From: Parapristionchus giblindavisi
Lineage: Eukaryota > Nematoda > Chromadorea > Rhabditida > Diplogasteridae
Length of the DNA: 64,000 nucleotides
Assembly (NCBI GenBank): GCA_943737045.1
Contig: CALSFV010000355.1
Span: 124,001 to 188,000 of the forward strand
Reading direction: 5' to 3'
Within the stretch, counting starts at the first letter, position 1. Each line of letters begins with the position of its first letter. The position numbers and the translations under genes were made by a program. Of the stretch, positions 12,780-24,681 are shown piece after piece. The notes beneath the pieces are model-generated. The model was not told where the DNA came from. It saw nothing but the letters and a program-made list of their open reading frames with translations, and did not search any database.

Positions 12780-13730
12780 GCCTCGATGTCTCAGGGCAAT
12801 TGTGAAGCGAAGGGAGAAGAATCTGAAGGCAGGAAGCTACAGTATGTCCAATCAATCAATAAAGTCACTTCACGATACCACCCCACTCAATCAATCAATG
12901 AAGTCACTTCACGATACCACTCCACTCACCGATCTTTCCTATGTCCAACGAGATCTGCGTCAATCACGTATCGATTACGGTAGTAGCAGATTGAGTGGCC
13001 TACGCGCACCCATCCTGGCCGTCCAGAGGCCGCCTCACCAACAGAAAACGCCACTGGTTGCATGCCTGGGAAGTGAAAATAGTTTACATTTCAAATGCTC
13101 ATCGTAATGAATGCAACGAGGATACAATTCCAACAACAGCATAATATAGAAGCGGAAACAGCGAATCAACAAGTTGTCAAACTTATTAAAGCAGCGAAAA
13201 AAGTACTTTCCAACAGAGCAGCTTATTTGGAAAACAATTCCATAAACAAGGTAACAAAACAAAATATCTCTTAATCTACATCCAGACCCAATTTGATCTA
13301 CAGTAATCTACCATATCCTATTCAAACAACTCCAATAATACCGTAACCCACCATGGACAAACATCGACGACGTCTTCATGCAGTTCACAATCTCGAAAGT
13401 GTATTCCACGTTCGCTTCGCCATTCGAGATCTACAGTAATCCAATCAACTGATTATTTGAAATTCCCGCTTGATCAATCGGAATTGAAGTAAGCAATCAG
13501 AACGCTAAAATATCCTACCTCAAAGTAAAACCACTGATAGTGCTCTCGCGACTGATTAATGTCCGGTTGCAAGATGAGCTCGTAGTAGGTACGGTCAGTC
13601 TGGAATACGGTATACACGGATTATTGATGGTGTTTTGAAAAATACCGTAACTGTTTGGGGTTATACAAGATACTGTAAGACACTGTAGAGCACTAGCTTA
13701 TGCATGATACCATATGGAACTGTGATATCC

Positions 13731-14002
13731 AAAATGAATCACCTGTTCTTCATATTTTATTCAATATTTATTATTTACAGAATGTCGTTACTTTCTCTTG
13801 TTCAAGAATCGATAAATTATTATTATTACCTAACATAGCGACAAAAAATTAGCACACCCATTTACATAAAGTGTACATTTATAACTATGATTTAAGAAAC
13901 GCGCTTTGGACATTAAAACCACTGTGGCATAATGATTCATTGTCAAGTATAAATGTATTATTGATTAAGCAAGTAACACAACTGCATACCTAACAAAATT
14001 AA
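13731..14002. mobile_element. ~270-bp insertion in copy 2 intron
   Basis: Absent from the matching intron of copies 1 and 3, where TGTAATACTCCGTGAGCC runs straight through. AT-rich, no reading frame. Boundaries are approximate and no terminal repeats were found. Confidence 0.45.
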
Positions 14003-14179
14003 GTGAGCCAAATTCTATCGTAATCTAATAGTATCGTATACCTGAATGGCTGCCCGCAGATTGCCCGACTCGAAACGAGACTCAAAGAGCAAATGATCGT
14101 ATCGAGAATCAACACGACCAAGACTGAAAGGAAACAATCGAAAAATCAATAAATCATTTCCCTAAATCAATTCATTATC

Positions 14180-16173
14180 TTAAGAGAGATGGCCGTTAAG
14201 ACTCGACCACCCCCCGGACGAGTGAGCTAGCAATGAGAACTGGGGCTCCATACTTGGGTGTTAGGAGTGTCCCCGGTCCTTATTACAAAAAAACGGCTGA
14301 AATTTCCTGTTTGTGCCCTCAGGCTATTAGAAAAAATAATTTGCAAAAAAAACTTTAAAAAATCATAATTTTTCAAATTGTTGAGATGAAGTCTAAATAT
14401 CATTTGCGGTGCCTCTAGGGTGCACAGAGCTTGCTAATTCGCTATTAACATCAAATGTGCGATGATTCCTAAACCACTTTTTTGACTCAAAATTTTGGTT
14501 TTTTTCGGACAAATCATGCTTGCTGTAGTTTGCTCCCAAAAATTCCGACCAGGTATTGTAGCCTAAGCAATTCTGCATTGATTTCACTTAAAACTGGGTT
14601 CTTCCCGATCGACCATTTTGTCGAATTTTTTGCTCGAACTTCTGAACTTTCGAATTTCCGAACAAATGTTTTATTTTCCAAACGATTGGCAAACGATTGG
14701 TGCGGAATTGTGGTCTACTCAAAGTTTCGAGGTGAGACGAGTAAAATGGCACAAGAAGCCAATCACTTGGATCAATTTGAAAATTTCGATTTTCATGGTC
14801 CGAAAATTTCGAAATTTCTCAAGTTTGAAATGTTTTCGTTTATGCGGCTTATTGTGAAGTACTAATTATGTGTATAATATTCAGCCAATGCTCAATGGCT
14901 GATCTCTCCTTTCAACCGTTTCTTCGAAAATTTTCATTCTGATTGCGTGCGAAAAATCAGAATTGTGTTTGAATCGGGCTCCAACTTGCTTTTTGTAACA
15001 TTCTGACATAGTACTTTACAATGTACATAATCAATATGAAAATCGTTTACTTTCGAAAATTCATTTTTTTGCCATGACCCCGGGGTCATGGAAAACGATT
15101 TTTCAAAAGTGAGCCGAATGCCGGGATTTCAGTTCTACTATGTTTATTCATCATGAAACTTCACATTGTCATTGCCATTGAGTCATTGTCGCAGCATTTT
15201 AGTCGAAAAACTGCAATATTTTAGAAATTTTCCGTGGAAGTAGGCACTCAAATTGAATTTTTTTTTAAATTTTCGAAAATAAACGATTTTCATATTGCTT
15301 ATGTACATTGGAAAGTACTACAGAATGTTACAGAAAGCAAGTTGGAAACTGATTCAAACACAATTCTGATTTTTCGCACGCATTCACAACGAAAATTTTC
15401 GAAAAATGGTTGAAAGGAGGGATCAGCCATTGAGCATTGGCTGAATATTATTCACATCATTAGTACTTCACAATAAGCCGCATAAACGAAAACATTTCAA
15501 ACTTTTTTGAAATAAATTTTGAAATTTTCAGACCACGACCCCGGGGTCGTGAAAATCGAAATTTTCAAATTGATCCAAGTGATTGGCTTCTTGTGCCATT
15601 TTACTCGTCTCACTTCGAAACTTTGAGTAGACCACAATTCCGCACCAATCGTTTGCCAATCGTTTGGAAAATAAAACATTTGTTCGGAAATTCGAAAGTT
15701 CAGAAGTTCGAGCGAAAAATTCGACAAAATGGTCGATAGGGAAGAACCCAGTTTTAGGTGAAATCAATGCAGAATTGCTTAGGCTACAAAACCTGGTCGG
15801 AAATTTTGGGAGCAAACTACAGCAAGCATGATTTGTCCGAAAAAAACCAAAATTTTGAGTCAAAAAAGTGGTTTAGGAATCATCGCACATTTGATGTTAA
15901 TAGCGAATTAGCAAGCTCTGTGCACCCTAGACGCACCGCAAATGATATTTAGACTTCATCTCAACAATTTGAAAAATTATGATTTTTTAAAGTTTTTTTT
16001 GCAAATTATTTTTTCTAATAGCCTGAGGGCACAAACAGGAAATTTCAGCCGTTTTTTGTAATAAGGGCCGGGGACACTCCTAACACCCAAGTATGGAGTC
16101 CCAGTTCTCATTGCTAGCTCACGCGTCCGGGGGGTGGTCAGTATGATCGAGTCTTAGGGAACAGGCCTCTTAA
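14180..16173. mobile_element. TTAA-flanked palindromic element B (~2.0 kb)
   Basis: Long inverted arms (about 14,184-14,860 and 15,480-16,169) bounded by TTAA. Ends start GAGA or GAGGCC and converge on a shared AAGACTCGA. The centre is also partly inverted (15,000-15,110 against 15,270-15,320) and holds a self-complementary 20-mer around CCCCGGGG at 15,072-15,091, with a variant at 15,534-15,551. Lies in a copy 2 intron that is short in copy 1. Confidence 0.88.
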
Positions 16174-17810
16174 GAGACCGGCTCGGTAAAAATTTACTAC
16201 ACCCCGGAATTTTCCCCTAGCAAAAGGATTCAGGCCTCCATGCTTTCATGGTGGAAGGTGGCCTGGCTCCTATTTACAAAAGTGTAGTGATTGAGGCATT
16301 CGGTCTCCAACGCGGCCAACGGCAAAATTCCAAAGTCGAAAAAATGGCAAACTTCGAAAAATCATATTTTGCGAATGAAACCAGTTAGCCTCGATATTGT
16401 TTCACGGTATAGTTGGTCATCTCAAAAGTGCGTGAAAACACTAGGAACATCGAATTGTGGACGTCTGCAAACAGGTTTTTCAGCATTTCCGCGAGGTTTT
16501 CACCCAGTCAATATCAATTGACCGGAAGTCCCTATAACACATAAAATAGCCCACACGATTCTGCACTAACTAAACACAATTTCAAACGAATCGCGATTAT
16601 TTCAGTATTTTTTAAAAATCAAAATGTGCTTTTTGGGGCTGTTTTTTCGCCCCCAGAACACTTTCCTTTAGGGAATTGGATATGTTCTGCGTATCATACG
16701 ACATTTTGAGATGGGCTGAGTAAGAATCCACTGCAACTCAGACGACTGGCGCGCTCCTGGAAAAGTCGATTTCCATGACCCGGGGTTCATGGTCCGAAAA
16801 TCTCGAAATTTTTCATGACTGGAAAAGCTTCTTTCTTGTGGTCATCATGAAGAATGCTCACTGTGAATTTCTAGGAAATAGTTTTCATCGTTCCATCGAT
16901 CTGTTCAAATTTTGCAGAATAAAATTAGTTCGGAAAAATACGTAAATAATCGTAAATAATTCAAATCGCATCCACTTCATCTGAGATCACGACAATGATA
17001 ATACTTACTGTCCGTCCTCCATGATAGGCACACAATACTGGACATTTGTACTCTTGCCAAAATTAAACCATGACCCGGGGTTCATGGTCGAAATGATGAA
17101 TTTCGATTTATTGAGCATGACCCCCGGGTCATGGTTCATAAAAAAATAAAAAAATAAAAAAATACAAAAAAAAAAAAATAAAAAAATACGGGTCATGGAA
17201 ATCGACTTTTCCAGGAGCGCGCCAGTCGTCTGAGTTGCAGTGGATTCTTACTCAGCCCATCTCAAAATGTCGTATGATACGCAGAACATAACCAATTCCC
17301 TAAAGGAAAGTGTTCTGGGGGCGAAAAAACAGCCCCAAAAAGCACATTTTGATTTTTTAAAAATACTGAAATAATCGCGATTCGTTTGAAATTGTGTTTA
17401 GTTAGTGCAGAATCGTGTGGGCTATTTTATGTGCTATAGGGACTTCCGGTCAATTGATATTGACTGGGTGAAAACCTCGCGGAAATGCTGAAAAACCTGT
17501 TTGTAGACGTCCACAATTCGATGTTCCTAGTGTTTTCACGCACTTTTGAGATGACCAACTATACCGTGAAACAATATCGAGGCTAACTGGTTTCATTCGC
17601 AAAATATGATTTTTCGAAGTTTGCCATTTTTTCGACTTTGGAATTTTGCCGTTGGCTGCGTTGGAGACCGAATGCCTCAATCACTACACTTTTGTAAATA
17701 GGAGCCAGGCCACCTTCCACCATGAAAGCGTGGAGGCCTGAATCCTTTTGCTAGGGGAAAATTCCGGGGAATGCTCAAAATGGTAAATAATTACGGAGCC
17801 TGTCTCTTAA
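16170..17810. mobile_element. TTAA-flanked palindromic element C (~1.63 kb)
   Basis: It abuts element B and shares its right TTAA. Ends are TTAAGAGACCGGCTCGGTAA and, inverted, TTAAGAGACAGGCTCCGTAA. The arms carry a mirrored 76-codon frame (16,291-16,521 plus, 17,450-17,680 minus), most likely just arm conservation. Further CCCGGG-centred short palindromes lie at 16,773-16,792, 17,068-17,087 and 17,116-17,134. A solo right arm is at 25,706-26,550. Confidence 0.9.
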
Positions 17811-18386
17811 AAGGCGTTCTCGGTAAGATTGCAGGGAACGGCAGGCAAAGTGGCACAGTTGGTGAAAATCGTTTCTGTGTGCTCAAACTTCACAGGTGGA
17901 GTGCCTAGGGGTGGGATACACTTCAGCCAAAAATTTGGACTCCAAAAGTGATCTTTGATCTTTGATCTCGCGAAAAATAAATTTGAGATTTTCATATCAT
18001 GTTATACACCATTCGGAAGAGATCAAAAAGTTATATTAGAATATGAATTTTCAAAGGTTTTGGTCCAACCCAACGCAAGTAATGCGTGAAAAACCAAATT
18101 TTTGGGACATTTTCAATCTTCAAAAAAATAAATCACCACTTTACGATAATCTCCGGGGAAATTCACTATCGCTATTTGGTAGCAAATTTAATGTAGAATT
18201 AAATAAAAATATTGCGGGAAAAATCTATCTAGTCTAAACATCACTTTTAAAGCAAATTTATCGCCCGATCGAGTTTCGATCGAGCCATCAGGTTCGAATC
18301 CCACCCAAGGACAAAATCTTTTGCCGATTTTTCGCGGGCTTACCAAAGCTGCCCGAGGCTTCCCTATGGGCAAATTGGCATTTTAA
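17807..18386. mobile_element. TTAA-bounded segment D (~570 bp)
   Basis: Starts at the right TTAA of element C and ends at another TTAA (18,383-18,386). The start AAGGCGTTCTCGGTAAGATT resembles the GGCTC-GTAAGATT end of element A; the other end is a weak inverted match (AATGCCAATT). Contains a tRNA B-box-like string GGTTCGAATCC at 18,293 without a matching A box. Possibly a diverged third element in the chain. Confidence 0.5.
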
Positions 18387-18890
18387 AGTATTTTTTGTCC
18401 ATGTTTACCAGTTTTATTGACTTTATTACTTCTTGATTTCAATATCTCACTGAATGTGTCAATGTGGTCAGAGATATGTGAATGAGAAGAGAAAATCGAT
18501 GAGGTGCAGCGCAAAAGAATAAAGAAAGTTGTATGATGAGATTATTAAGTAATAGTGACGCCTCCGAAGAATACAATTTGAGCAATCGTAATGAATTTTT
18601 GAAAGGTGAAATGACAAGAAAAGACGAATAAGTTGATCTCGGTGAGGAAGAGAAGTTATCTTTAATGGAAATGATAATATTTATGCGTTTTCAAGGAAAC
18701 ACGGAACAGAAAAGAACAAATAATATGAAATGTGTGAATGAATGAGACGAACAGATAGAGATCGTTGAGATGATCTTTGGTGAACACAAGAACTATCGAA
18801 ATAGAATTACTATGGGAAATAGGGAGATCACATCAATTTTCACTCAGGGAAACTAAAGGTAATCCGGTTTTTAGGTCGTACAAGAAGCCT
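18387..18890. other. Intronic spacer of copy 2, nothing recognised
   Basis: AT-rich sequence with GAGAAGAGA-type purine runs and no counterpart in copies 1 or 3. No terminal repeats or frames of note. Confidence 0.5.
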
Positions 18891-19132
18891 TGCCTGTCAT
18901 AAGCCCAGAAACCAACAGATTACTGTAAGCAACCCTATATCTACCGTACCCACCATAACGTTCTCGATCATCATTGGTCAGTCGATCGTTAGGCCCCGCC
19001 TCTCCATCACGTCCCTTCAAGAGAATATCGAGATCGTAGACAAATCGTCGTTTGAACGGTTTCTCCGTCGTCGATGACTTCTTGTGACCATTGCCTGCCT
19101 TCGATGCTACTTGCCTGAAGAATTGAGGAAGT

Positions 19133-19275
19133 TGGGCACTACTCTAGAACACCGGACCAGTCCAAAAGGGGGCGAAAAATAAAATAAACACGAAGTAGAG
19201 AGCCTTTTATCCTAGGCTATTCTACACTTTTATGATATACTATTGGATTGGTCCGGTGTTCATAAGTAGTGCCGG
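19133..19275. mobile_element. Palindromic MITE, family M2
   Basis: Inverted ends built on GGCACTACTCTAGAACACCGG and ACACCGGACCAGTCCAAAAG, with the complement TTGGTCCGGTGTTCATAAGT at the right. Lies in a copy 2 intron. Relatives at 49,629-49,735 and 53,655-54,035. Confidence 0.75.
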
Positions 19276-19694
19276 AAGTTGAGGAGGAGAGAGGAGAGAG
19301 CGAGAGAGAGAAAGAGGCATAAATAGATAGTTAGAGAAAGAGAGGATGGATAAATTGAGAGAAGACAGTAGGCAAGGTCGCCAGATTCATGTCGCACAAA
19401 CAGTTTAATATACTCAGTTTGTTCAGTCACTAGTTATGACGAGATTTATGTAGATATCAATACTAAAAGATATAGATTTACGATATAGATATGTCTAGAT
19501 TTATGTTTGTCAAAGATCAAAGATCAAAGATCAAATCTAACCTCATGGCATTGGTACTGAAGACGAGGGGTTGCAGGGGCACTTCTCGATCCGGACCAAT
19601 CATCTCTGGATACGCAATCTTCACCCATTGTTGGATCGAATGGGTACGCTGAAAATTAATCGGAAATCAATAATACACTAAAATCTCTAATTTG

Positions 19695-19870
19695 GTATTT
19701 CAAGTCCACTTAAAATACGTCACTGAATAGAAGCTTACTTTAAGTCTACTTCAAGTGAAACAACATTTGAATAAATGCATTACAGTATATACACCACTTG
19801 AAGTAGACTTACAATTGAAATTCAAGTGAAAAACGCTAAGCATATTTCAAGTTGTTAAATATTAAAGTAG
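19695..19870. mobile_element. MITE, family M3
   Basis: Begins GGTATTTCAAGTCCACTT and carries several CTTCAAGTG/CACTTGAAG inverted motifs plus ATGCATTACAGTAT. The same order of motifs occurs at 28,932-29,125 and 38,919-39,122, the last being the clearest inverted repeat. Confidence 0.6.
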
Positions 19871-20867
19871 TACACTAACCCTACGCACTACCGTAGCTCA
19901 ACCGTCAACCGGATATCAATCATCGAGACAACACTATCAGAAACAAACTAATGAAAAAAAAGATAATAAATAATAACCTGCGCTGCATTGAGTATCGCCT
20001 GTGCGTATGATATCGGCTGTGTCGTTGATTGAGACGCGTGCGAATGAGACGCGCCTGACGCGGATGGTGACCGCTTCCTGAGCGGCTGCACGGTGATCTT
20101 GCGGACGGGCACAGGTGCACCGTCACCCACGAGTTCCGTGAAGAAACGCGCGTATGAAGACAGTCGAGGCATATCAGATTGCTTGCTGAGAAGTGAATCG
20201 ATCGATAAAATAATCAATCGATCGATAAAATAATCAATCGATCGATAAAATAATCCAAAACATAACAATATCAGAGAAGAGAAACACCCAATTAATAGAG
20301 AAACACCCAATTGGGCATAGAGTCCTTACAATTAGAGAAGCGCAGAGAGCAAATAGATTTGAGGACAGCCATGAACCTATTTATTGTTAGAGGAAAATAT
20401 AATATTTCGAATAAAAAATCCCACTATTTTCGCCCTTATACCACACGAAACAGGCTCAACTTTAACAATCCCGGATATACGTATAAATATTATTATTATC
20501 GATCTAATCCCAGAGTTACTAATCATTAAACAATAATACCACAATGCATTTGCATCAATCAAAAGAAAAATTACTTCGATACCTACCGTATGCCACTATC
20601 CGGACGCCCGACCGCGTCGTCATCCGCGTCAGACGCGCCACTCCCACCGCTTTCCTATGAAATGATGAGCTTCCTTAGATAACACCGCATACTGATTAAT
20701 GGGTGGGGGGGGGTATGCCGCACAAGTGTGTCTGTAAAATTAGCTCGGGTGAGCTTTTAAAGCAAAGTCGAAAAATCGACTCGAGACAAAGTGAAAGCGG
20801 ACTTTAACAGACATACATTCGATCAAGGATCGCTCTACGATTCAAATAAATAAATAATGGAACCCAC

Positions 20868-23800
20868 ATGTTCATGCCTAGACGGCATGCACACCGCTGT
20901 GAAACGATTCAATGTAAAGAGAAATGCACAGGCGTTCTGTCCATAATAGAAATACGAGGCGAGAAACTGATGCATATACTTGAAATATCGATTGATTTTT
21001 TTAAAATTATTAATTAATTTCCAGAATAAAAAACTCGCAGCTCATTGTCAGCTGAATTATCACCTGATCGAAATTGAAAAGTTTGAAAATTGCAGGTCTC
21101 GCAACAAAAAGTACAGTACCTCCACCATTGCACTCCGCCGTACCAAATCAGTCGAAAATCCCCTTATAATTCGTTACTTTTTTGGTCCAAAAACAGTCAA
21201 AATCTGAGAGGGTGAGGGGAAGAAAACGAGAGACCAAAAGACAGTGAAGAGAGAACAGAGAAAAACGACCGATCACAAAAAGTAGTAGGGTTGGAATGTG
21301 CAACTTTTTTCCAGTGTCTGCGCACTCTCCATTTTGCATACACTCTACTCCCTTTTCTAACCTCCACTCTAAATTGGACTGCCATAGAAAAAATACACTT
21401 TCTAAATTTGGACCTATCATTTTCATTCGTAGTTTGGAGTTTAATTTGCCATTCGCCGGCTTATGTTCCGGCTGCCACCTCTATCACAGCTTCGGACATT
21501 TTACTTTGTTATTTGCGTTTTTTTCTTTGTTGTCGCCATATTTTCTGCCTTATTTATGTATGAATCGATGATAAGCAACATGTTCCATCGTTATGTTGTT
21601 CTTCGAAGATAGTTTTGCTCGATTTAGCTGACATATCCTCCAAAACTCATTTGTCATGATCAATGTTTGTCGATCGATACATGCTCTTTCTTTCATATAT
21701 CGCATTTAATATCATATTTTTAGGTTTTTTTCGACTTTGAACTTGGTGTATCGTCAGCATGCGGACTGCTGCTACTTTATACATGGTTCGTTACTATACT
21801 TTTATTGATTGAATTGATTCTGAGTCATGGATTAGGTCATTTGTGCCAGCTCCTTAGTTATTATAACACATGGTGATCAATATTTTGTATATCATTGCGT
21901 TAATCTTTGGCAAACGTTCAAGAAAGAGGGAATATCAGTGTGATTGCAGTTCGTAAGAAAGATGTAGTTTGTAGTTGAGTTCATATTAGTTTGATTGTGT
22001 ATGCAAATCATCGAGATAGTATATATACCACTTCATTCTAATTTCATTTCATTTGAAGGTGGTATTCATTGTTATCTTCTCTCTCCGTTATTAGTGGTCG
22101 AATTGTTGGATGAAGAACTATTGAAGGAGATGAATCGATATTTTGGTGAGTATTTTTTATTAATAAATTAATATCGTGCTTAATATTCGATTGACTATCG
22201 ACCTTGCAGAATTTTGAATGATTGAACGATATTTATGTCGTATATTTTCTCGGCTCTTCGCTGTGTAGTATAATCTTTGATCTTTTTTTTCAGATTGGTT
22301 GTGCTCTAACTTTTGCTATTCACTATACAAGGCACATAATCTATGTTTATTCTTGTTGAAACAACTACATTTATCCTTTTAAAGGTAAGGTTGGTCTTAG
22401 TTCTTTTGCTGTTGTTTAATCATTGCTATTTGATAACTGAAATGTTGCAGGATGCTCGTTGCTCCCTCCCCAAGCTCGTTATTAACCCGGATTCGTGGTG
22501 AACTTCACCTTGAGACTCCCCTTGGATTGCCGTAGGTAGCATTATGTTTTTTTTATTTTTATTTATGTATTATATTCTCGTAATTAATCTCTAATATATT
22601 CAAATAACTAAACACAACATATAAATCGTCGTCGATGATGGTCGTCATGCATTAAACTAAATCCTATATAATATGAATCTACGATGAACGTCCGAGCAAA
22701 CCTTTGATCCTCCTATCTCTCATTTTCTGTCTCTCTATTTCTATTTCTCTTTCTCTCCCTCCTAAACAGGTACAGGTACCGATCGATAGGATTCGTGGAC
22801 AATTCTACGTCTTAATGTTCTTTGTTCTGCATAAAGGTTGATATTCTAATTTTAATGTCAATATTCTAACCAATTTTCTTTCAGATTTGTATCGTATTTA
22901 GAAGATGGAAATCGATAATGTATGGATGAATAAGCAAAGGTACTATAAAATGTTCATCTTTGATCCACTAACTCAACTCATTTTAGGCTTTTTTCGATCT
23001 CTTCGAGGCGTCGTTTTCATACAATAAGGATTCACGAATGACAATGGTTGGTTATTAAATATAATATTGTTATTATCATAAAAAAGAATTGCATTTAATA
23101 CAGTGTTATATTTCAAAAAAAGTATGAATATATCTTACATTTCTTAATACAATTTGAATTGCAGATCATGCATTAACTCTGATGGTCTACAAAGGAGGGG
23201 ACAATGTACGTGGATGATGTTATTGGTTAGTTTTTTGTTCCTTTTTTCAATCTGCAATAATTTGTTGTTACTTATTTATTTTGAGACGAAGTAGCTGTGA
23301 AATTTCTTTGTTTGATGAAAGTTTGGGAACCATTCCTTTAAACCACTGAAAATTTCATAATTTCATTTCACTTTCCATAATTGTTTACGTTTACAGAGAG
23401 TTCACCTACAACGGTAGATGCACTGCAAAAACGACACGTGTACATAGATGAAGAGATGAAGAATGATTATGAAAGATATTAAGATAACAATTTCTATATG
23501 GTTTTGACCATTCCCATGTTGCTACTCAATACCCCCATTATTCACCACTTTTTTCGTTTCAAATTATTCGCATTGCTTATTACGTGTTTTAGCCATTCAA
23601 GTTTGCCTATTTATTGATTTCATTCACCATTTATCCGATTTTTTACATTTTCTGTTAACACTCCCTCGCTCCTCATTTTTGTTTGTGTTTATCGTTCCCC
23701 CGTTATAGTTATCTGTATTGGCCAGTTCGTTGATTTTTCGCCCGTACCCTACTGCTTTGATTCGCTCCCGTTCATTTGTATTTTGCAAATAAAGTATCTT

Positions 23801-24681
23801 CCTTAAAAAAAGTACCTATTCACAAAAAAGGCCCTTCAGAAAAGTCCAAAAAATGATTTGGTACGGCGGCAGGCGACATGGACCAATGGTAATACCAGAA
23901 GCAGGGTTCATTTCTCAAACGATGAGTGAACCGAGAACTGATGAATGTCAGGAGATTCTGAACGACCATTTATTGATTAATATTATTTTTAAAGATATTT
24001 ATTGATGGAAGGTCCAATAAGCAATCAATAGTTGATAACGATCGTATTTAATTTATCATACATTGAATAAATGTGACAACAAGTGATAAATGAATAATGC
24101 GAATAATGTTGAGGCGAGGGGGTCGGAGAGAGGGAGGGAAGGATCTCATTGTGTATCGTCGCGTATATAGATTAATTAATTTATCTGGTATTTTGTTGGT
24201 ATTGTGCCTCACTCACATCGAACAGTACTATTCGCAATCTAATTTCGTTGCTCCTTGAAACATACATATTTTCACAACAATTTCGATCGTTATCTGCCAA
24301 GTTCACATCCTTTCAACAACACTCTGCCGAGTCAAGAAAATAAATTTAAAAAAAGTAAAACTCTCTATGCTTTACACAATCTCTCGCCAATTTTTCATGT
24401 ATTCTCCGGTATTATTTATTTACACGCGCAGCACACCGTCTTCCCACACAGTGGTGATACCCCACGGCGTGTTTGGCCTCTCAACGGCGCACTCCGTGAG
24501 CAAAAAACAGATTTCACAATTTTTGAATAGAATAACTTACAATGGTTCCCATAATGAGAAATATGGCAGTGAAACTTGAACTGAGCTCCTTCCTTAATGT
24601 AATCACAGCGATCAATACTCCGATATACACAATCAATGATGGGATACCGTAGATGAGATAGATGAAGGTCACCAATTGCAT
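20868..24681 (-). pseudogene. Serpentine (SRG-superfamily-like) receptor, inverted copy, disrupted
   Basis: Minus-strand copy of the receptor at 41,437-49,292. Exon 1 (24,681-24,541) encodes an ATG start and the first membrane helix with GIPSLIVYIG. Exon 2 begins at 23,957 (NLLTFISS), is cut by a 2.7 kb insertion at 21,136-23,868, and resumes near 21,135 (GVQWWRYCTF). Exon 3 (20,978-20,868) encodes YMHQFLASYFYYGQNACAF and LNRFTAVCMPSRHEH, a typical third helix of these receptors. The exon 3 acceptor has lost one base against the plus copy (CAAG instead of CAGG), a predicted frameshift. Later exons are absent; downstream on the same strand lie carboxypeptidase exons (20,654 onward). Confidence 0.75.
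21136..23868. mobile_element. 2.7 kb insertion with 15-bp terminal inverted repeats
   Basis: The ends are CGCCGTACCAAATCA (21,136-21,150) and its exact complement (23,854-23,868). It splits receptor exon 2. The interior is unlike other elements here: it has several plausible exon/intron borders (for example donor 22,385, acceptor 22,451, acceptor 22,885) and an AATAAA at 23,790 followed by an A-run. A small spliced frame is possible (23,204-23,225 joined to 23,397-23,482, 35 codons, VDALQKRHVYIDEEM) but weak. No transposase recognised. Target duplication unresolved. Perhaps an element carrying captured gene sequence. Confidence 0.7.

Larger units (their letters stand above)
9509..20654 (-). 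pseudogene. ccpp-1: Cytosolic carboxypeptidase CCP1/CCPP-1-like, copy 2 (disrupted)
   Basis: The longest copy. Exons 5' to 3': 20654-20587, 20185-19978, 19648-19542, 19114-18959, 14123-14042, 13599-13519, 13430-13352, 13065-12930, 12822-12366 (interrupted), 12230-12152, 11993-11944, 11880-11805, 11677-11546, 11376-11291, 10980-10891, 10724-10630, 10355-10217, 9613-9509. The first four encode an acidic stretch (ASDADDD), a Ser/Pro-rich segment after MPRLSSYAR, WVKIAYPEMIG, and a basic segment ending NDDRE. The catalytic exons keep HPGE, DLHGHS and YTMECTYAG. Lesions: a 355-bp element sits inside the 12,822-12,366 exon, and the donor after 18,959 reads TT where copies 1 and 3 read GT. About 4.7 kb of TTAA palindromes fill one intron. 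No initiator exon is seen, so the 5' end is truncated. The acidic exon is preceded upstream by receptor exons on the same strand. Confidence 0.85.

Noticed and set aside
18280..18310. tRNA gene suggested by GGTTCGAATCC
   Set aside because: No A box or cloverleaf could be fitted upstream; only the B-box-like string is present.
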